Below, piece by piece: positions 42,848-51,928 of a DNA stretch of 64,000 bases; position 1 is the stretch's first letter; each line of letters opens with the position of its first letter. This DNA is from Pseudovibrio sp000156235. Lineage in GTDB: Bacteria > Pseudomonadota > Alphaproteobacteria > Rhizobiales > Stappiaceae. Made by a program: the position numbers and the translations under genes. The notes under the pieces were generated by a model. It worked only from the letters and a program-made list of their open reading frames with translations. It did no database searches and was not told the DNA's origin. The stretch lies in contig NZ_DS996812.1 in assembly GCF_000156235.1 (NCBI RefSeq), positions 248,001 through 312,000 of the forward strand, given 5' to 3'.

Positions 42848-43855
42848 TTAGATGAGCTTTGCCATCGCAACAGCGGTGTCCGCCATGCGGTTGGAGAAGC
42901 CCCACTCGTTGTCGTACCAGGTGAGGATACGAACCATTGTGCCTTCCATGACCTTGGTCTGGTCCATGTGGAAGATGGAGGAGTGTGGGTCGTGGTTGAA
43001 GTCGATGGAAACGTTTGGCACGTCGGTGTAACCAAGAACGCCTTTCAGTTCGCCTTCAGCCGCTGCTTTGATTGCTGCGTTGATTTCTTCAACGGAAGTT
43101 TCTTTCTTCGCGATGAAGGTCAGGTCAACAACAGAAACGTTTGGAGTAGGTACGCGGATTGCAACGCCGTCCAGTTTACCAGCCAGCTCAGGCAGAACTA
43201 GGCCAACAGCCTTAGCAGCACCTGTGGAGGTTGGGATCATGGAAAGAGCTGCTGCGCGGCCGCGGTACAGATCCTTGTGCATTGTGTCGAGAGTTGGCTG
43301 ATCACCGGTGTAAGAGTGAACGGTGGTCATGAAGCCTTTTTCGATGCCAACCAGTTTGTCCAGAACGTAAGCTACTGGAGACAGACAGTTGGTGGTGCAA
43401 GATGCGTTGGAAACAACCAGATCTTCAGAAGTCAGGGTGTCGTGGTTTACGCCGTAAACGATTGTTTTGTCAGCGCCTGCTGCAGGAGCAGAAACCAGAA
43501 CGCGCTTTGCGCCTGCTTCCAGGTGCAGAGCTGCTTTTTCTTTTGCGGTGAAGATGCCGGTGCATTCCATCGCAATGTCCACACCCATTTCACCCCAAGG
43601 CAATTCTTTAGGATCACGGATAGCGGTTACTTTGATTGGACCACGGCCACAATCGATGGTGTCGCCATCAACTGTTACTTTAGCTGGGAACTTGCCGTGT
43701 ACGGAGTCAAACTGCAGCAGGTGTGCGTTAGTTTCAACTGGGCCGAGGTCGTTGATTGCTACAACTTCAATGTCGGTACGACCGGATTCGATGATTGCAC
43801 GGAGAACATTACGACCAATGCGACCAAAGCCATTGATGGCTACCTTGACTGCCAT
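42848..43855 (-). CDS. gap: Glyceraldehyde-3-phosphate dehydrogenase
   Basis: A 335-residue type I GAPDH that oxidises glyceraldehyde 3-phosphate to 1,3-bisphosphoglycerate with NAD(P). The N-terminal cofactor fold is KVAINGFGRIGRNVLRA, and the catalytic cysteine sits in SNASCTTNCLSP near residue 153. The WYDNEWGFSNRM segment near residue 313 is the standard C-terminal signature. It lies between tkt and pgk on the same strand. Confidence 0.97.
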   Translation of the reverse strand: MAVKVAINGFGRIGRNVLRAIIESGRTDIEVVAINDLGPVETNAHLLQFDSVHGKFPAKVTVDGDTIDCGRGPIKVTAIRDPKELPWGEMGVDIAMECTGIFTAKEKAALHLEAGAKRVLVSAPAAGADKTIVYGVNHDTLTSEDLVVSNASCTTNCLSPVAYVLDKLVGIEKGFMTTVHSYTGDQPTLDTMHKDLYRGRAAALSMIPTSTGAAKAVGLVLPELAGKLDGVAIRVPTPNVSVVDLTFIAKKETSVEEINAAIKAAAEGELKGVLGYTDVPNVSIDFNHDPHSSIFHMDQTKVMEGTMVRILTWYDNEWGFSNRMADTAVAMAKLI

Positions 43856-43937
43856 TTAAGAACCTCTTTCGGTAGGGCGCTCAATAACGCCCGCGTTTTA
43901 TATATTCTGCCAGCTCTTGCCGGCCGTCTTCTGAGAG

Positions 43938-43963
43938 GCTTCTGGCTGAGAGGAGCCAGAAGC
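43938..43963. terminator. Hairpin between tkt and gap
   Basis: GCTTCTGGCT pairs perfectly with AGCCAGAAGC around GAGAGG. On the minus strand no long T-tract follows, so it may be a weak terminator or processing site. Confidence 0.55.
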
Positions 43964-43980
43964 TTCACTTGTAGTTAGCT

Positions 43981-45982
43981 TTAGGCGTTATCGCTATCGC
44001 CAAGGCGCTTTTCTGCCTCTTGGACCACTGCTCCCGCGGTGATCCCGAAATGCTCATAGAGCTCCTGGTAAGGGGCGGAGGCACCGAAACCTGACATGCC
44101 TACAAATCCACCATCAGAACCGACAAAGCGATCCCAACCCATACGAACGCCCGCTTCCACAGCGATCTTCACCGGACTACCACCAATGATGGCATTCTTG
44201 TATGCGTCAGATTGTTGCTCAAAGAGTTCGAAGCTAGGAACGGAGACCACACGGGTCGCAATACCCTTGCCGTCGAGCTCTTTTTTCGCTTCCACAGCGA
44301 TCTCAACTTCGGAGCCGGTTGCGAACAGAGTAACGGTCGCTTCTTCTTCACAGTCAGCGATGATGTATGCGCCTTTGGCACACAGGTTTTCGCTTTCGTA
44401 GTGAGGACGAAGGGAAGGCAGGTTCTGACGGGTCAGAGCCAAAACGCTTGGGTTATCAGTGGCTTTCATTGCCAGCTGCCAGCATTCCAGGGTCTCTGTG
44501 ATGTCCGCAGGACGGAAGAACAGCAGATCTGGAATACAACGTAGAGCCGCAAAGTGTTCCACAGGCTGGTGGGTTGGACCATCTTCACCCAGGCCCGATG
44601 GAGTCGTGGGTCATTACGTGAATGACGCGCTGCTTCATCAGAGCTGCCAGACGCAGAGACGGACGGCAGTAATCGGAGAAGATCAGGAAGCCACCAGAGT
44701 AGGGGATAACTCCGCCGTGCAGTGCCATACCGTTCATTGCTGCGGCCATTCCGTGCTCACGGATACCCCAGTGGATGAAACGACCGGAGAAATCGTCCGG
44801 CGTGATGGAAGGCGTATGCTCGGTGTTGGTGTTGTTGGAACCGGTCAGGTCAGCAGAGCCGCCGATGGTTTCCGGAACAGCACCGGTGATCACTTTCAGA
44901 ACAGCCTGGGACGCCTTACGGGTCGCCATCTTTGGCTGAGTGTCTGCAAGTTCTTTCTTGTATGCGTCGATTGCTGCATCGAAGCCGGATGGCAGATCGC
45001 CACGGCAACGGCGCTCGAACTCGCCACGCTGCTCAGGGTTTGCTTCGTTGAAGCGCTGTTCCCACTCTTTACGAGCGTTGGCGGAACGCAGACCTGCGAT
45101 GCGCCATGCATCGAGAACGTCGCTTGGTACTTCAAACGGCTCAGCGGACCAGCCAAGAGCTTCGCGGGTTGCTGCGATTTCTTCAGCGCCCAGAGGAGCA
45201 CCGTGCACTTTGTTGGTGCCTGCGCGGTTTGGAGAACCGAAGCCGATTGTGGTCTTCGCAGCGATCATTGTTGGCTTGTCGCTGTTCTGAGCTTCTGTCA
45301 GAGCTGCTTCGATTGCCTCTGGATCGTGACCATCAATTGCGATGGTGTTCCAGCCGGATGCCTTGAAGCGTGCAATCTGGTCAGTGCTGTCAGCCAGGTC
45401 AACGGAACCGTCGATGGTGATGCCGTTGTCGTCCCAGATGAGGATCAGCTTGTTTAGCTTGAGGTGACCTGCCAGAGAGATTGCTTCCTGGGAGATACCT
45501 TCCATCAGACAGCCATCACCTGCGAGAACATAGGTGAAGTGGTTGACGAGGTCTTTGCCGAAGCGCTCTTCCTGCAGGCGCTCAGCGATTGCCATGCCTA
45601 CTGCGTTTGCAAGACCCTGGCCGAGAGGACCAGTTGTGGTCTCGATGCCTGCGCCATGACCGTATTCCGGGTGGCCGCATGTGCGTGCGCCAAGCTGGCG
45701 GAACTGCTGAAGCTGTTCAATAGAGAAGTCTTCGTATCCCAGCAGATAGAGAGTGGAATACAGGAGCATAGATCCGTGCCCTGCGGAGAGCACGAAACGA
45801 TCTCGGTCTGCCCATTTTGGGGAGTTAGGGTCAAATTTCAGAAATTTGGAAAACAGGACCGTTGCGATGTCGGCTGCACCCATTGGAAGTCCAGGGTGGC
45901 CTGATTTTGCTTTTTCAACGGCGTCCATTGAAAGAAAGCGTATCGCATTCGCCATGCGAGAGTGCTTTTCGAGATCGGTCAT
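43981..45982 (-). pseudogene. tkt: Transketolase, interrupted by a one-base frameshift
   Basis: Transketolase links the pentose phosphate pathway and glycolysis using thiamine diphosphate. The frame starting at 45982 (MTDLEKHSRM) runs through the ThDP-binding GDGCLMEGISQEA region, then breaks at 44594-44596 after THDSIG. The remaining enzyme continues in another frame (EDGPTHQPVEH, then FRPADITETLECW) to 43981. Removing one C from the CCC run gives 2001 bases, exactly 667 codons, the normal length. No other damage is visible. A sequencing error in a short homopolymer is the likeliest reason; a true mutation would remove an important enzyme. Confidence 0.9.
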
Positions 45983-46535
45983 CTTATTCCCGCTGTCGAC
46001 CCGGCCGGGCAGCCGGTTCTTTACCATTAGCTAGTGTAAATTCGACGACAGTTGCCATAGTCTTTGCCCCAGACTAATGCGAATTGGCAGTTGTCTACGA
46101 ACGAATAACGGAAGGAGACATAGCAGGTCAGAGAGTTGAGTCAATGAAACTGAGCTATTCGGGCGATGTTTATTGCGTAAGTTGAGCGCTTTTGAATTTT
46201 GAATAACATTTGTCAACATAAGTTATGTTGCCAAGGGCTCTTAAATGAGTGAATTTGCTTAGCGTAAAATACGCGTGCATTAGATTTTTATAGAGGCGAA
46301 GCTTGTATTTTGTTCACTAATGTTGCGCGGAGTAAATTTCCGAGTCGAAGGCGATTGCAAGTTCTGTAATCACTGATAAATGAGATGGTTCTCGCTTATT
46401 CCTCAGATATGATGTGAATAAAGCTCGACGATTCCCTCGAGCTAATGGATAATTGTCTTCCGCTTCCCTAGACGGGAAAGGGTCGAGTTGCCATTTCTCG
46501 GGTGATCGATGTTTGGTGAGTACGGATACAGGTAG
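45983..46535. other. Divergent intergenic region
   Basis: About 550 bases between tkt (minus) and the DUF4164 gene (plus). It holds both promoters and a 17-bp palindrome at 46214-46230. No gene was recognised. Confidence 0.4.
46214..46230. promoter_or_regulatory. 17-bp palindrome in the tkt upstream region
   Basis: CAACATAA-G-TTATGTTG is a perfect odd-centred inverted repeat, about 230 bases upstream of the tkt start. It has the size of a LacI- or GntR-type operator. The binding protein is unknown. Confidence 0.4.
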
Positions 46536-46832
46536 ATGTCAGAGGTGAAGATGGATAGTGGGCAAGATCTGGATCAGGCGCTGGATCGTATTTCTGCCTC
46601 CATCACGAAGCTAGAAGGCGCGCTTCATCGCAGGACGTCCCGTGACAAGACCCTTGATGCGTTAGAGAACGACCTGCAAAGAATTGGCGAGGATCGCACG
46701 CAGTTGGCTGCAAAGCTGGATCAGGCCGAAGCGCGTGGTTCGCGGCTTGAAGATGTCAACAAAGATGTTTCCCGTCGCCTTGTTGCTGCCATGGAATCCA
46801 TACGTACTGTTCTCGAAGGACAGGAGAGCTAA
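46536..46832 (+). CDS. DUF4164 family protein
   Basis: A 98-residue, fully helical, charged coiled-coil protein (ISASITKLEGALHRR, then RLEDVNKDVSRRLVAAMESI) of the DUF4164 type. It lies 5 bp upstream of zapA on the same strand, as in other Rhizobiales, so it is probably co-expressed with this division protein. Function unknown; a link to the division ring is inferred from position only. Confidence 0.78.
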   Translation: MSEVKMDSGQDLDQALDRISASITKLEGALHRRTSRDKTLDALENDLQRIGEDRTQLAAKLDQAEARGSRLEDVNKDVSRRLVAAMESIRTVLEGQES

Positions 46833-46837
46833 GATCA

Positions 46838-47275
46838 ATGGCGCAAATTACAGTAACAATCAATGATCGCAGCTTTCGCATGGCGTGTGATGACGGTGAG
46901 GAAGAGCGTCTGCTCGGTCTTGCTCAGCGTTTTGACGACAGCATCAGTGGCCTGAGAGAGAACTTTGGCGAGATTGGTGACCAGCGTCTGACCGTGATGG
47001 CAGGCATTATGGTGACGGACCATCTGGCTGAAGTGGAGCGCAAGCTGAAAGCTGCGGAAGCGCGGATTGAAGAACTCGGCAAGGCAGAGGCGTCTGTTGA
47101 AGAGCGACTGGCTGCGCAGGAGCAGCGCTATCTGAGCCGTATCGAGGCACTTGAAGCGGAACATCGCGAGAAAGAAGCCAAGGTTGTCGCGCGCCTGCTG
47201 GAGAGCGCAGACAAGATTGAGCAGCTTGGTGCGGATCTGGACAATGAGCTGCGCGAAGAAGAAAGCGCAGCGTAA
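46838..47275 (+). CDS. zapA: Cell division protein ZapA
   Basis: A 145-residue protein that bundles FtsZ filaments at mid-cell. The N-terminal head reads AQITVTINDRSFRMACDDGEEERL, followed by the QRLTVMAGIMVTDHL helix and a long coiled coil (about 65-140). It is longer than the E. coli form (about 109 aa) because of this extended coiled coil. It follows the DUF4164 gene by 5 bp. The 6S RNA and folate cyclo-ligase genes lie downstream, the conserved order, here with an opposite-strand HIT gene inserted. Confidence 0.9.
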   Translation: MAQITVTINDRSFRMACDDGEEERLLGLAQRFDDSISGLRENFGEIGDQRLTVMAGIMVTDHLAEVERKLKAAEARIEELGKAEASVEERLAAQEQRYLSRIEALEAEHREKEAKVVARLLESADKIEQLGADLDNELREEESAA

Positions 47276-47309
47276 TCCGGGCTGTTGATCGGCTAAGGGT
47301 AGATTTCAC

Positions 47310-47720
47310 TTACACAGGTTTGAGATGAGAAAGCAGTTCTTGGAAGCGTCCAGGTAAGGTTGGGTCTGGCTTCCATTGAATGTCTTGCCCATCTCCTTTG
47401 CTTCTCGGCACGATATGAAAGTGCAGGTGAAATGCGTCTTGCTGTGCCTCAGCACCATTGCTGCTGATGATCTGGACATTGTTTATGCCAAGTTGCTCTT
47501 TGTAGACTAGGCATAACTTCCGAATGGCACGGGTCACCTCAACTAAATCATCTTCTTTGACATCAAAGATGTTGGTGGAGTGCTGTTTCGGTACCACTAA
47601 GGTGTGATAGGGCGCGATAGACCCCCGATCAAAGAAAGCTATGACGCTTTCATTCTCAAAAACAGTTGCATCCGGCTTCAACCGGCCTTCTGCAATTTCG
47701 CAAAACGTACATTGTGTCAT
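47310..47720 (-). CDS. HIT family nucleotide-binding protein
   Basis: A 136-residue protein of the histidine-triad superfamily. The triad HLHFHIVPR near residue 98 supplies the nucleophilic His, and CTFCEIAEG near the start gives two cysteines that may bind zinc. Such proteins hydrolyse AMP-linked substrates such as Ap4A or AMP-lysine. It is oriented against zapA and sits between zapA and the 6S RNA. Confidence 0.88.
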   Translation of the reverse strand: MTQCTFCEIAEGRLKPDATVFENESVIAFFDRGSIAPYHTLVVPKQHSTNIFDVKEDDLVEVTRAIRKLCLVYKEQLGINNVQIISSNGAEAQQDAFHLHFHIVPRSKGDGQDIQWKPDPTLPGRFQELLSHLKPV

Positions 47721-47889
47721 GATCTCAAGATAACCAATGCGTGCATGCTTATCTACTGGATCTAATTTAGAGCATGGTGTTAGGCTGAGTTTGTGGCCTT
47801 AAACCTCTGGTCATATCTGGAATAAATGTGAGAGCAGGGTTTGAAAGGCTGGTAATTCCGGTCGCTCTGGCCTATATGAGCCTTTGCGT

Positions 47890-48040
47890 TGCTGCGCGGT
47901 TCGTCAGGAGACACATATCCCCGGGGCCTTACGCATTCCTTAGGGAGCTGTTCCTTCCCTCGCTCGTGGGCTTGGGGACACGGCGCCCACCTACATTGTA
48001 GGTTCTCCGGGATTGCACATTCTCCAACGGCTGTTGTGGC
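47890..48040 (+). ncRNA. ssrS: 6S RNA
   Basis: The region between the HIT gene and the folate cyclo-ligase lacks an open frame and holds the expected alphaproteobacterial 6S layout. Long imperfect GC-rich arms (AGGAGA near 47907 with TCTCC near 48004) close a central region with AGGGAGCTGTTCCTT. GGGCTTGGGGACACGGCGCCC forms an inner hairpin. Position after zapA and directly before the cyclo-ligase is the classic 6S site. It binds and inhibits the housekeeping RNA polymerase holoenzyme. The ends are approximate. Confidence 0.75.
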
Positions 48041-48131
48041 ACGCCCTTCTCTTTTTCCTCTCTACAGCGTGATAGGCTCTTGCTTTGCGATTTTGCGCGG
48101 GCTGCACCATAATGCACACAAGTGGTTGTAA

Positions 48132-48737
48132 ATGAGGTGCGTATTGACTTCCCAAGACATTGAGAATGATGAGCTCAAACTGGCCAAGCGTGCCGTGCGG
48201 AAAGCCGGACTTGCGGCGCGGGCCACGCTTTCTCCCGTTGAGCGGATTGAGCGGTCGCTGGCGCTTGTCGATTTTGTGGAAGAGCTTGGTGTTGAGCCGG
48301 GATCGGTGATTTCTGGGTTCTGGCCTATTCGGGATGAGGTTGATCCGCGTCCTTTGATGGACGCACTGGCAAAGGCTGGCAGTTCTCTTTGTCTTCCCGT
48401 TGTTATGGGTGATGATCTTGTCTTCCGCCGTCTTGAAAAGGGCGGGCCGCTGGAGCCTGCCGGGTTCGGCAGTATGGCGCCGGGACCAGAGGCGGAGGTT
48501 GTGCACCCTAATGTGGTGCTGGTTCCGCTGTCTGCTTTTGATCGGAACTGCAACCGGATCGGATATGGCAAAGGTTTTTACGACCGTGCATTGAGTGATT
48601 TGGAAAAACTTACCGATCTGACTGCGATTGGGGTTGCATTTGCTGTTCAAGAGGTAGAAGAGGTTCCGATGGAACCGCATGATCGTCAGCTGGATGGTAT
48701 CCTGACAGATCGTGGGCTTCTTAAAGCAGGAGATTAA
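48132..48737 (+). CDS. 5-formyltetrahydrofolate cyclo-ligase
   Basis: A 201-residue ATP-dependent enzyme converting 5-formyl-THF to 5,10-methenyl-THF. The signature GYGKGFYDRAL near residue 139 forms the phosphate-binding loop, and the FWPIRDEVDPRPL segment near residue 63 matches the substrate-side conserved region. Placement after the 6S RNA gene matches the ssrS-ygfA arrangement seen widely in proteobacteria. The start ATG has a weak site, and a TTG four codons later is an alternative. Confidence 0.92.
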   Translation: MRCVLTSQDIENDELKLAKRAVRKAGLAARATLSPVERIERSLALVDFVEELGVEPGSVISGFWPIRDEVDPRPLMDALAKAGSSLCLPVVMGDDLVFRRLEKGGPLEPAGFGSMAPGPEAEVVHPNVVLVPLSAFDRNCNRIGYGKGFYDRALSDLEKLTDLTAIGVAFAVQEVEEVPMEPHDRQLDGILTDRGLLKAGD

Positions 48738-48874
48738 AGCAAGTTGCCTGTGGCTTCTGGCGTGTTCTTCTTAGGACGCGCGCGGTGGCCATCAGATCTG
48801 CTTTGGTCCAAAAAATGTGCGCGTATTCTTTCATTACATTACCTTAGTCGGGAATACGCTTGAAAGGTGTATAG

Positions 48875-49717
48875 ATGCAGCTGCTGTTTCTTGGGGATCT
48901 GGTTGGGCGTGCTGGCCGCAATGCCGTGATTGATGAACTGCCCCAACTCGTGGAAGACAACCAACTGGACTTCGTCGTCGTAAATGGCGAGAACTCCGCA
49001 GCAGGCTTTGGTATCACCGAAGAAATTCTCCAGAACGTGCTGGATGCGGGTGCTGATGTTGTGACCACCGGCAACCACATCTGGGACCAGCGTGACACGC
49101 TTGTTTACATTGAGCGTCAGAACCAGCTGCTGCGCCCTGCGAACTATCCGGCAGGTACTCCGGGTAAAGGGGCCAACCTTTACCGCGCGAAGAATGGTGC
49201 TGATGTGCTGGTGGTGAACGTGATGGGTCGCGTTTACATGGATGCGCTGGACTGTCCGTTTGCTGCTATCGACAAAATTCTGGCTGATTGCCCGCTGGGC
49301 GCTGTGGCTGATGCGATCATCATTGATATGCACGCTGAAGCGACTTCCGAGAAGCAGGCGATGGGTCACTTCTGTGATGGTCGTGCTTCTCTGGTTGTTG
49401 GCACACACACGCACGTTCCAACTGCAGACCATCAGGTGCTTGTTGGCGGTACAGCGTATATGTCTGACGCTGGTATGTGCGGTGATTATGATTCCGTGCT
49501 GGGCATGGATAAGGAAGAGCCGGTCAACCGCTTCCTGCGCAAGATGAACGGTACTCGCTTTACGCCTGCGCTGGGTGAGGCAACCATTTGTGGCGTGGCG
49601 GTTGAGACGGATGACCGGACTGGCCTTGCTGTGAATGTTTCGCCGGTTCGTCTGGGTGGGCGTTTGTCGCAGATTATTCCGCCATTCTGGCCGAGTGCTG
49701 CAGACAGCTACGCTTAA
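48875..49717 (+). CDS. YmdB-type metallophosphoesterase (TIGR00282 family)
   Basis: A 280-residue enzyme. It starts MQLLFLGDLVGRAGR, with Asp8 as a metal ligand, followed by NGENSAAGFG, TGNHIWDQRD and GTHTHVPTAD, all metal-site signatures of the family. The Bacillus YmdB member hydrolyses 2',3'-cyclic nucleotides. The gene lies 137 bp after the folate cyclo-ligase and 227 bp before yebC on the same strand. Confidence 0.9.
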   Translation: MQLLFLGDLVGRAGRNAVIDELPQLVEDNQLDFVVVNGENSAAGFGITEEILQNVLDAGADVVTTGNHIWDQRDTLVYIERQNQLLRPANYPAGTPGKGANLYRAKNGADVLVVNVMGRVYMDALDCPFAAIDKILADCPLGAVADAIIIDMHAEATSEKQAMGHFCDGRASLVVGTHTHVPTADHQVLVGGTAYMSDAGMCGDYDSVLGMDKEEPVNRFLRKMNGTRFTPALGEATICGVAVETDDRTGLAVNVSPVRLGGRLSQIIPPFWPSAADSYA

Positions 49718-49728
49718 TCAAGCGACGA

Positions 49729-49807
49729 GCTTACACGGTGAATGATGAGGAAGAGTAAGTACGCGGCAAATCTCGCTGTTTCTTACTCTGGATTTTGTCG
49801 TGTAAGC
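49729..49807 (+). other. Nested inverted repeats, candidate RNA structure
   Basis: An outer stem GCTTACACG (49729-49737) with CGTGTAAGC (49799-49807) encloses an inner AGAGTAAG (49752-49759) with CTTACTCT (49782-49789). Both stems are perfect. It lies just after the phosphoesterase stop. Confidence 0.5.
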
Positions 49808-49862
49808 GGCTTATAAGCTTTCATCAAATTTGCTCGACGTGACACGAATGCCGTGTCGGGGA

Positions 49863-49900
49863 GAGCGCTGTCCAAGCTATCAGCGGCTTGGTGAGCGCTC
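49863..49900 (+). other. Strong hairpin upstream of yebC
   Basis: GAGCGCT pairs with AGCGCTC and, after a 2x2 mismatch, CCAAGC pairs with GCTTGG. It ends 44 bases before the yebC ATG and has no T-tract, so it is probably a leader structure rather than a terminator. Confidence 0.5.
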
Positions 49901-49944
49901 CTTTGAGCTACTAGTTTTATTCTAAACACAAGCCGGGAAGACCT

Positions 49945-50688
49945 ATGGCCGGACATTCAAAATTCAAAAACATCATGCACCGCAAGGGACGTCAGGATGC
50001 TGTGCGTTCCAAGCTTTTCTCTCGCCTTTCTAAAGAGATTACCGTTGCTGCGAAGATGGGTGATCCTGACCCGGACAAGAACCCGCGCCTGCGCCTTGCT
50101 GTGCAGAACGCGAAGGGTCAGTCCATGCCGAAGGACAACATTGCCCGCGCGATTGCAAAGTCTCAGGGTGGAGAAGGTGCTGATTACACCGAGATCCGGT
50201 ATGAGGGTTATGGTCCAGGCGGCACCGCGATTATTGTTGAAGTGCTGACTGACAACAAAAACCGCTCTGCTGCAAACGTACGCTCTTACTTCACCAAATA
50301 CGGTGGTTCCATGGGTGAGACAGGTTCTGTTTCCTTCATGTTCGACCGCGTTGGTGAGCTGGTTTACAAGCCAGAAGCTGGCGATGCGGACACTGTGATG
50401 GAAGCTGGTATCGAAGCTGGTGCTGATGACGTTGAGAGCGATGATGAAGCTCACACCATCATTTGTGCGTTCGAAGACCTTTCCGAAGTTTCCAAAGCAC
50501 TGGAAGCTGCGCTGGGCGAAGCTGAGTCTGTAAAGACCATCTGGAAGCCACAGAACCTGGTGGAAGTGAACGAAGAAAAAGCTGGCACCATCATGAAGCT
50601 GATGGACGCGCTGGAAGATGACGACGACGTGCAGAACGTCTTCTCCAACTTCGATATTCCAGAGGACGTTCTGGCAAAGCTGGGCTAA
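49945..50688 (+). CDS. yebC: YebC/PmpR family regulatory protein
   Basis: A 247-residue cytoplasmic protein of the three-domain YebC fold: it starts MAGHSKFKNIMHRKGRQDA, continues DPDKNPRLRLAVQNAKGQSMPKDNI, then GYGPGGTAIIVEVLTDN. Family members have been described as DNA-binding regulators and, more recently, as translation factors for proline-rich stretches. In related genomes it usually precedes ruvC. Here a 3.7-kb block separates them. Confidence 0.95.
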   Translation: MAGHSKFKNIMHRKGRQDAVRSKLFSRLSKEITVAAKMGDPDPDKNPRLRLAVQNAKGQSMPKDNIARAIAKSQGGEGADYTEIRYEGYGPGGTAIIVEVLTDNKNRSAANVRSYFTKYGGSMGETGSVSFMFDRVGELVYKPEAGDADTVMEAGIEAGADDVESDDEAHTIICAFEDLSEVSKALEAALGEAESVKTIWKPQNLVEVNEEKAGTIMKLMDALEDDDDVQNVFSNFDIPEDVLAKLG

Positions 50689-50712
50689 TCCCACTTTCCA
50701 ATTGAGTTTTCT

Positions 50713-50744
50713 AAAGGCGGTACGTTTTGCGTGCCGCCTTTTTT
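50713..50744 (+). terminator. Terminator of yebC
   Basis: AAAGGCGG-T-ACG pairs with CGT-G-CCGCCTTT around TTTTG, followed by T residues. Confidence 0.9.
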
Positions 50745-50776
50745 GTGTCTGCTAGATCGTGTTCGTCCGAATGCGT

Positions 50777-51148
50777 TTAATGACGTCTGAAGTGACGAAA
50801 CAATGAATAGAAAAGAAATAAGATTGGAGCATAGATTAGGATTGTGAGCGGTACAAAGACTAGTACCAGTGAACTGGAATTCTTGATTGTTCCCAAAATG
50901 AACAGTGGGTAGTAAATGAAGTTCAGCCAAAAGTTATATAAGAAGCTGCGTAATGCAGGAACTGATACTTCTTGCCCGCATTCAACAAAACCAATCATTG
51001 CATTTGTCCAATAGCAAGACGTGCTTGTTTGAAGGGAAGCATCTCTAAAAGATGGAAGTTGCCAAGACAACAAAATGCTGCTGACTGTGAGAACCACGTA
51101 TGCGATCGAAGCCCATGTTGCTAAATGGAATATCTTGTTTTTGATCAT
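50777..51148 (-). CDS. Hypothetical membrane protein
   Basis: A 123-residue protein with three hydrophobic segments (about 8-30, 68-86 and 94-116) and four or five aromatic-rich turns. No family recognised. The gene is more AT-rich than its neighbours and lies in the block that separates yebC from ruvC. The ribosome site is weak. It ends near the yebC terminator. Confidence 0.5.
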   Translation of the reverse strand: MIKNKIFHLATWASIAYVVLTVSSILLSWQLPSFRDASLQTSTSCYWTNAMIGFVECGQEVSVPALRSFLYNFWLNFIYYPLFILGTIKNSSSLVLVFVPLTILIYAPILFLFYSLFRHFRRH

Positions 51149-51333
51149 GCTTGCTCGATAAACCTTAGTAAAAACAATCTGCTAGAAACTAAAAGTGCGC
51201 TAACTTACATCTATCATAGTTCGATACTTGTATTTTCGCAGCCTAACTGGGCTCCCTTCCACCCCCTTACATTGATGATTGGCAGATGCTTGCCGCTGTG
51301 AAACCCTTTCTGGATCTGGGGTGGACTTGAGGC

Positions 51334-51924
51334 ATGGTGGTGAGTGAGGAAAGTGATAAGGTTCGTGTGATTGAGCATGCCATTGGATCGGCGTGGCGGT
51401 TGCATTTGCTGGCGATTGGGTATGCAGCTCTGCTGGTAATTGGTGCGGTTCTGGAAACGCCCTCCGGTGTTTGGGAGGAACGGGCGCCGTTGGTGGCACG
51501 GGTCTACGAGTTCTGCGTTGTCAGTGCGCCTTATGTGCTGGCAGTGGCAGGGGTGCTTACAGCTCTTTATCTTCGGCAGGCGGTGAATATCGCGCGGGGA
51601 ATGAAAGAGCGGTGCCTGATTGCGACGGCGGCTATTCTGACGATGCCGATCAATGGGTTTCACAAGGGGGAGTGGTGGGTGTCGCTGTGTTCGGTCACGG
51701 TGACCGTGTTCCCACCGTTGCTTTACATTTCCCTTGGATTGCTCGGCCAGCCCCTTTCCATCCTTGGGCTAGGGCTTTGCATAGGGGCTTATGTGTTTTG
51801 TCTTGTCCAAAGGCAGATGCTGCTCATCGCTCAAAACAGCAACTTCCTTCAGGACAGAATTTCCGAGCTTGTCAGCATGGCGCAGATCGTGACCGGGTCT
51901 GGCAAAAACGAGGATGCGCCCTGA
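51334..51924 (+). CDS. Hypothetical membrane protein
   Basis: A 196-residue protein with four or five membrane helices (about 22-44, 62-84, 93-108, 118-138 and 140-158) and a polar, possibly cytoplasmic, C-terminal tail. No conserved motif is recognised. The gene converges on the Lrp/AsnC gene, with four bases between the two stops. Function unknown. Confidence 0.55.
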   Translation: MVVSEESDKVRVIEHAIGSAWRLHLLAIGYAALLVIGAVLETPSGVWEERAPLVARVYEFCVVSAPYVLAVAGVLTALYLRQAVNIARGMKERCLIATAAILTMPINGFHKGEWWVSLCSVTVTVFPPLLYISLGLLGQPLSILGLGLCIGAYVFCLVQRQMLLIAQNSNFLQDRISELVSMAQIVTGSGKNEDAP

Positions 51925-51928
51925 TAGA

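Noticed and set aside
49957..50694. 245-residue minus-strand frame opposite yebC
   Set aside because: Antisense shadow of yebC; His/Phe/Val-rich without recognisable domains.
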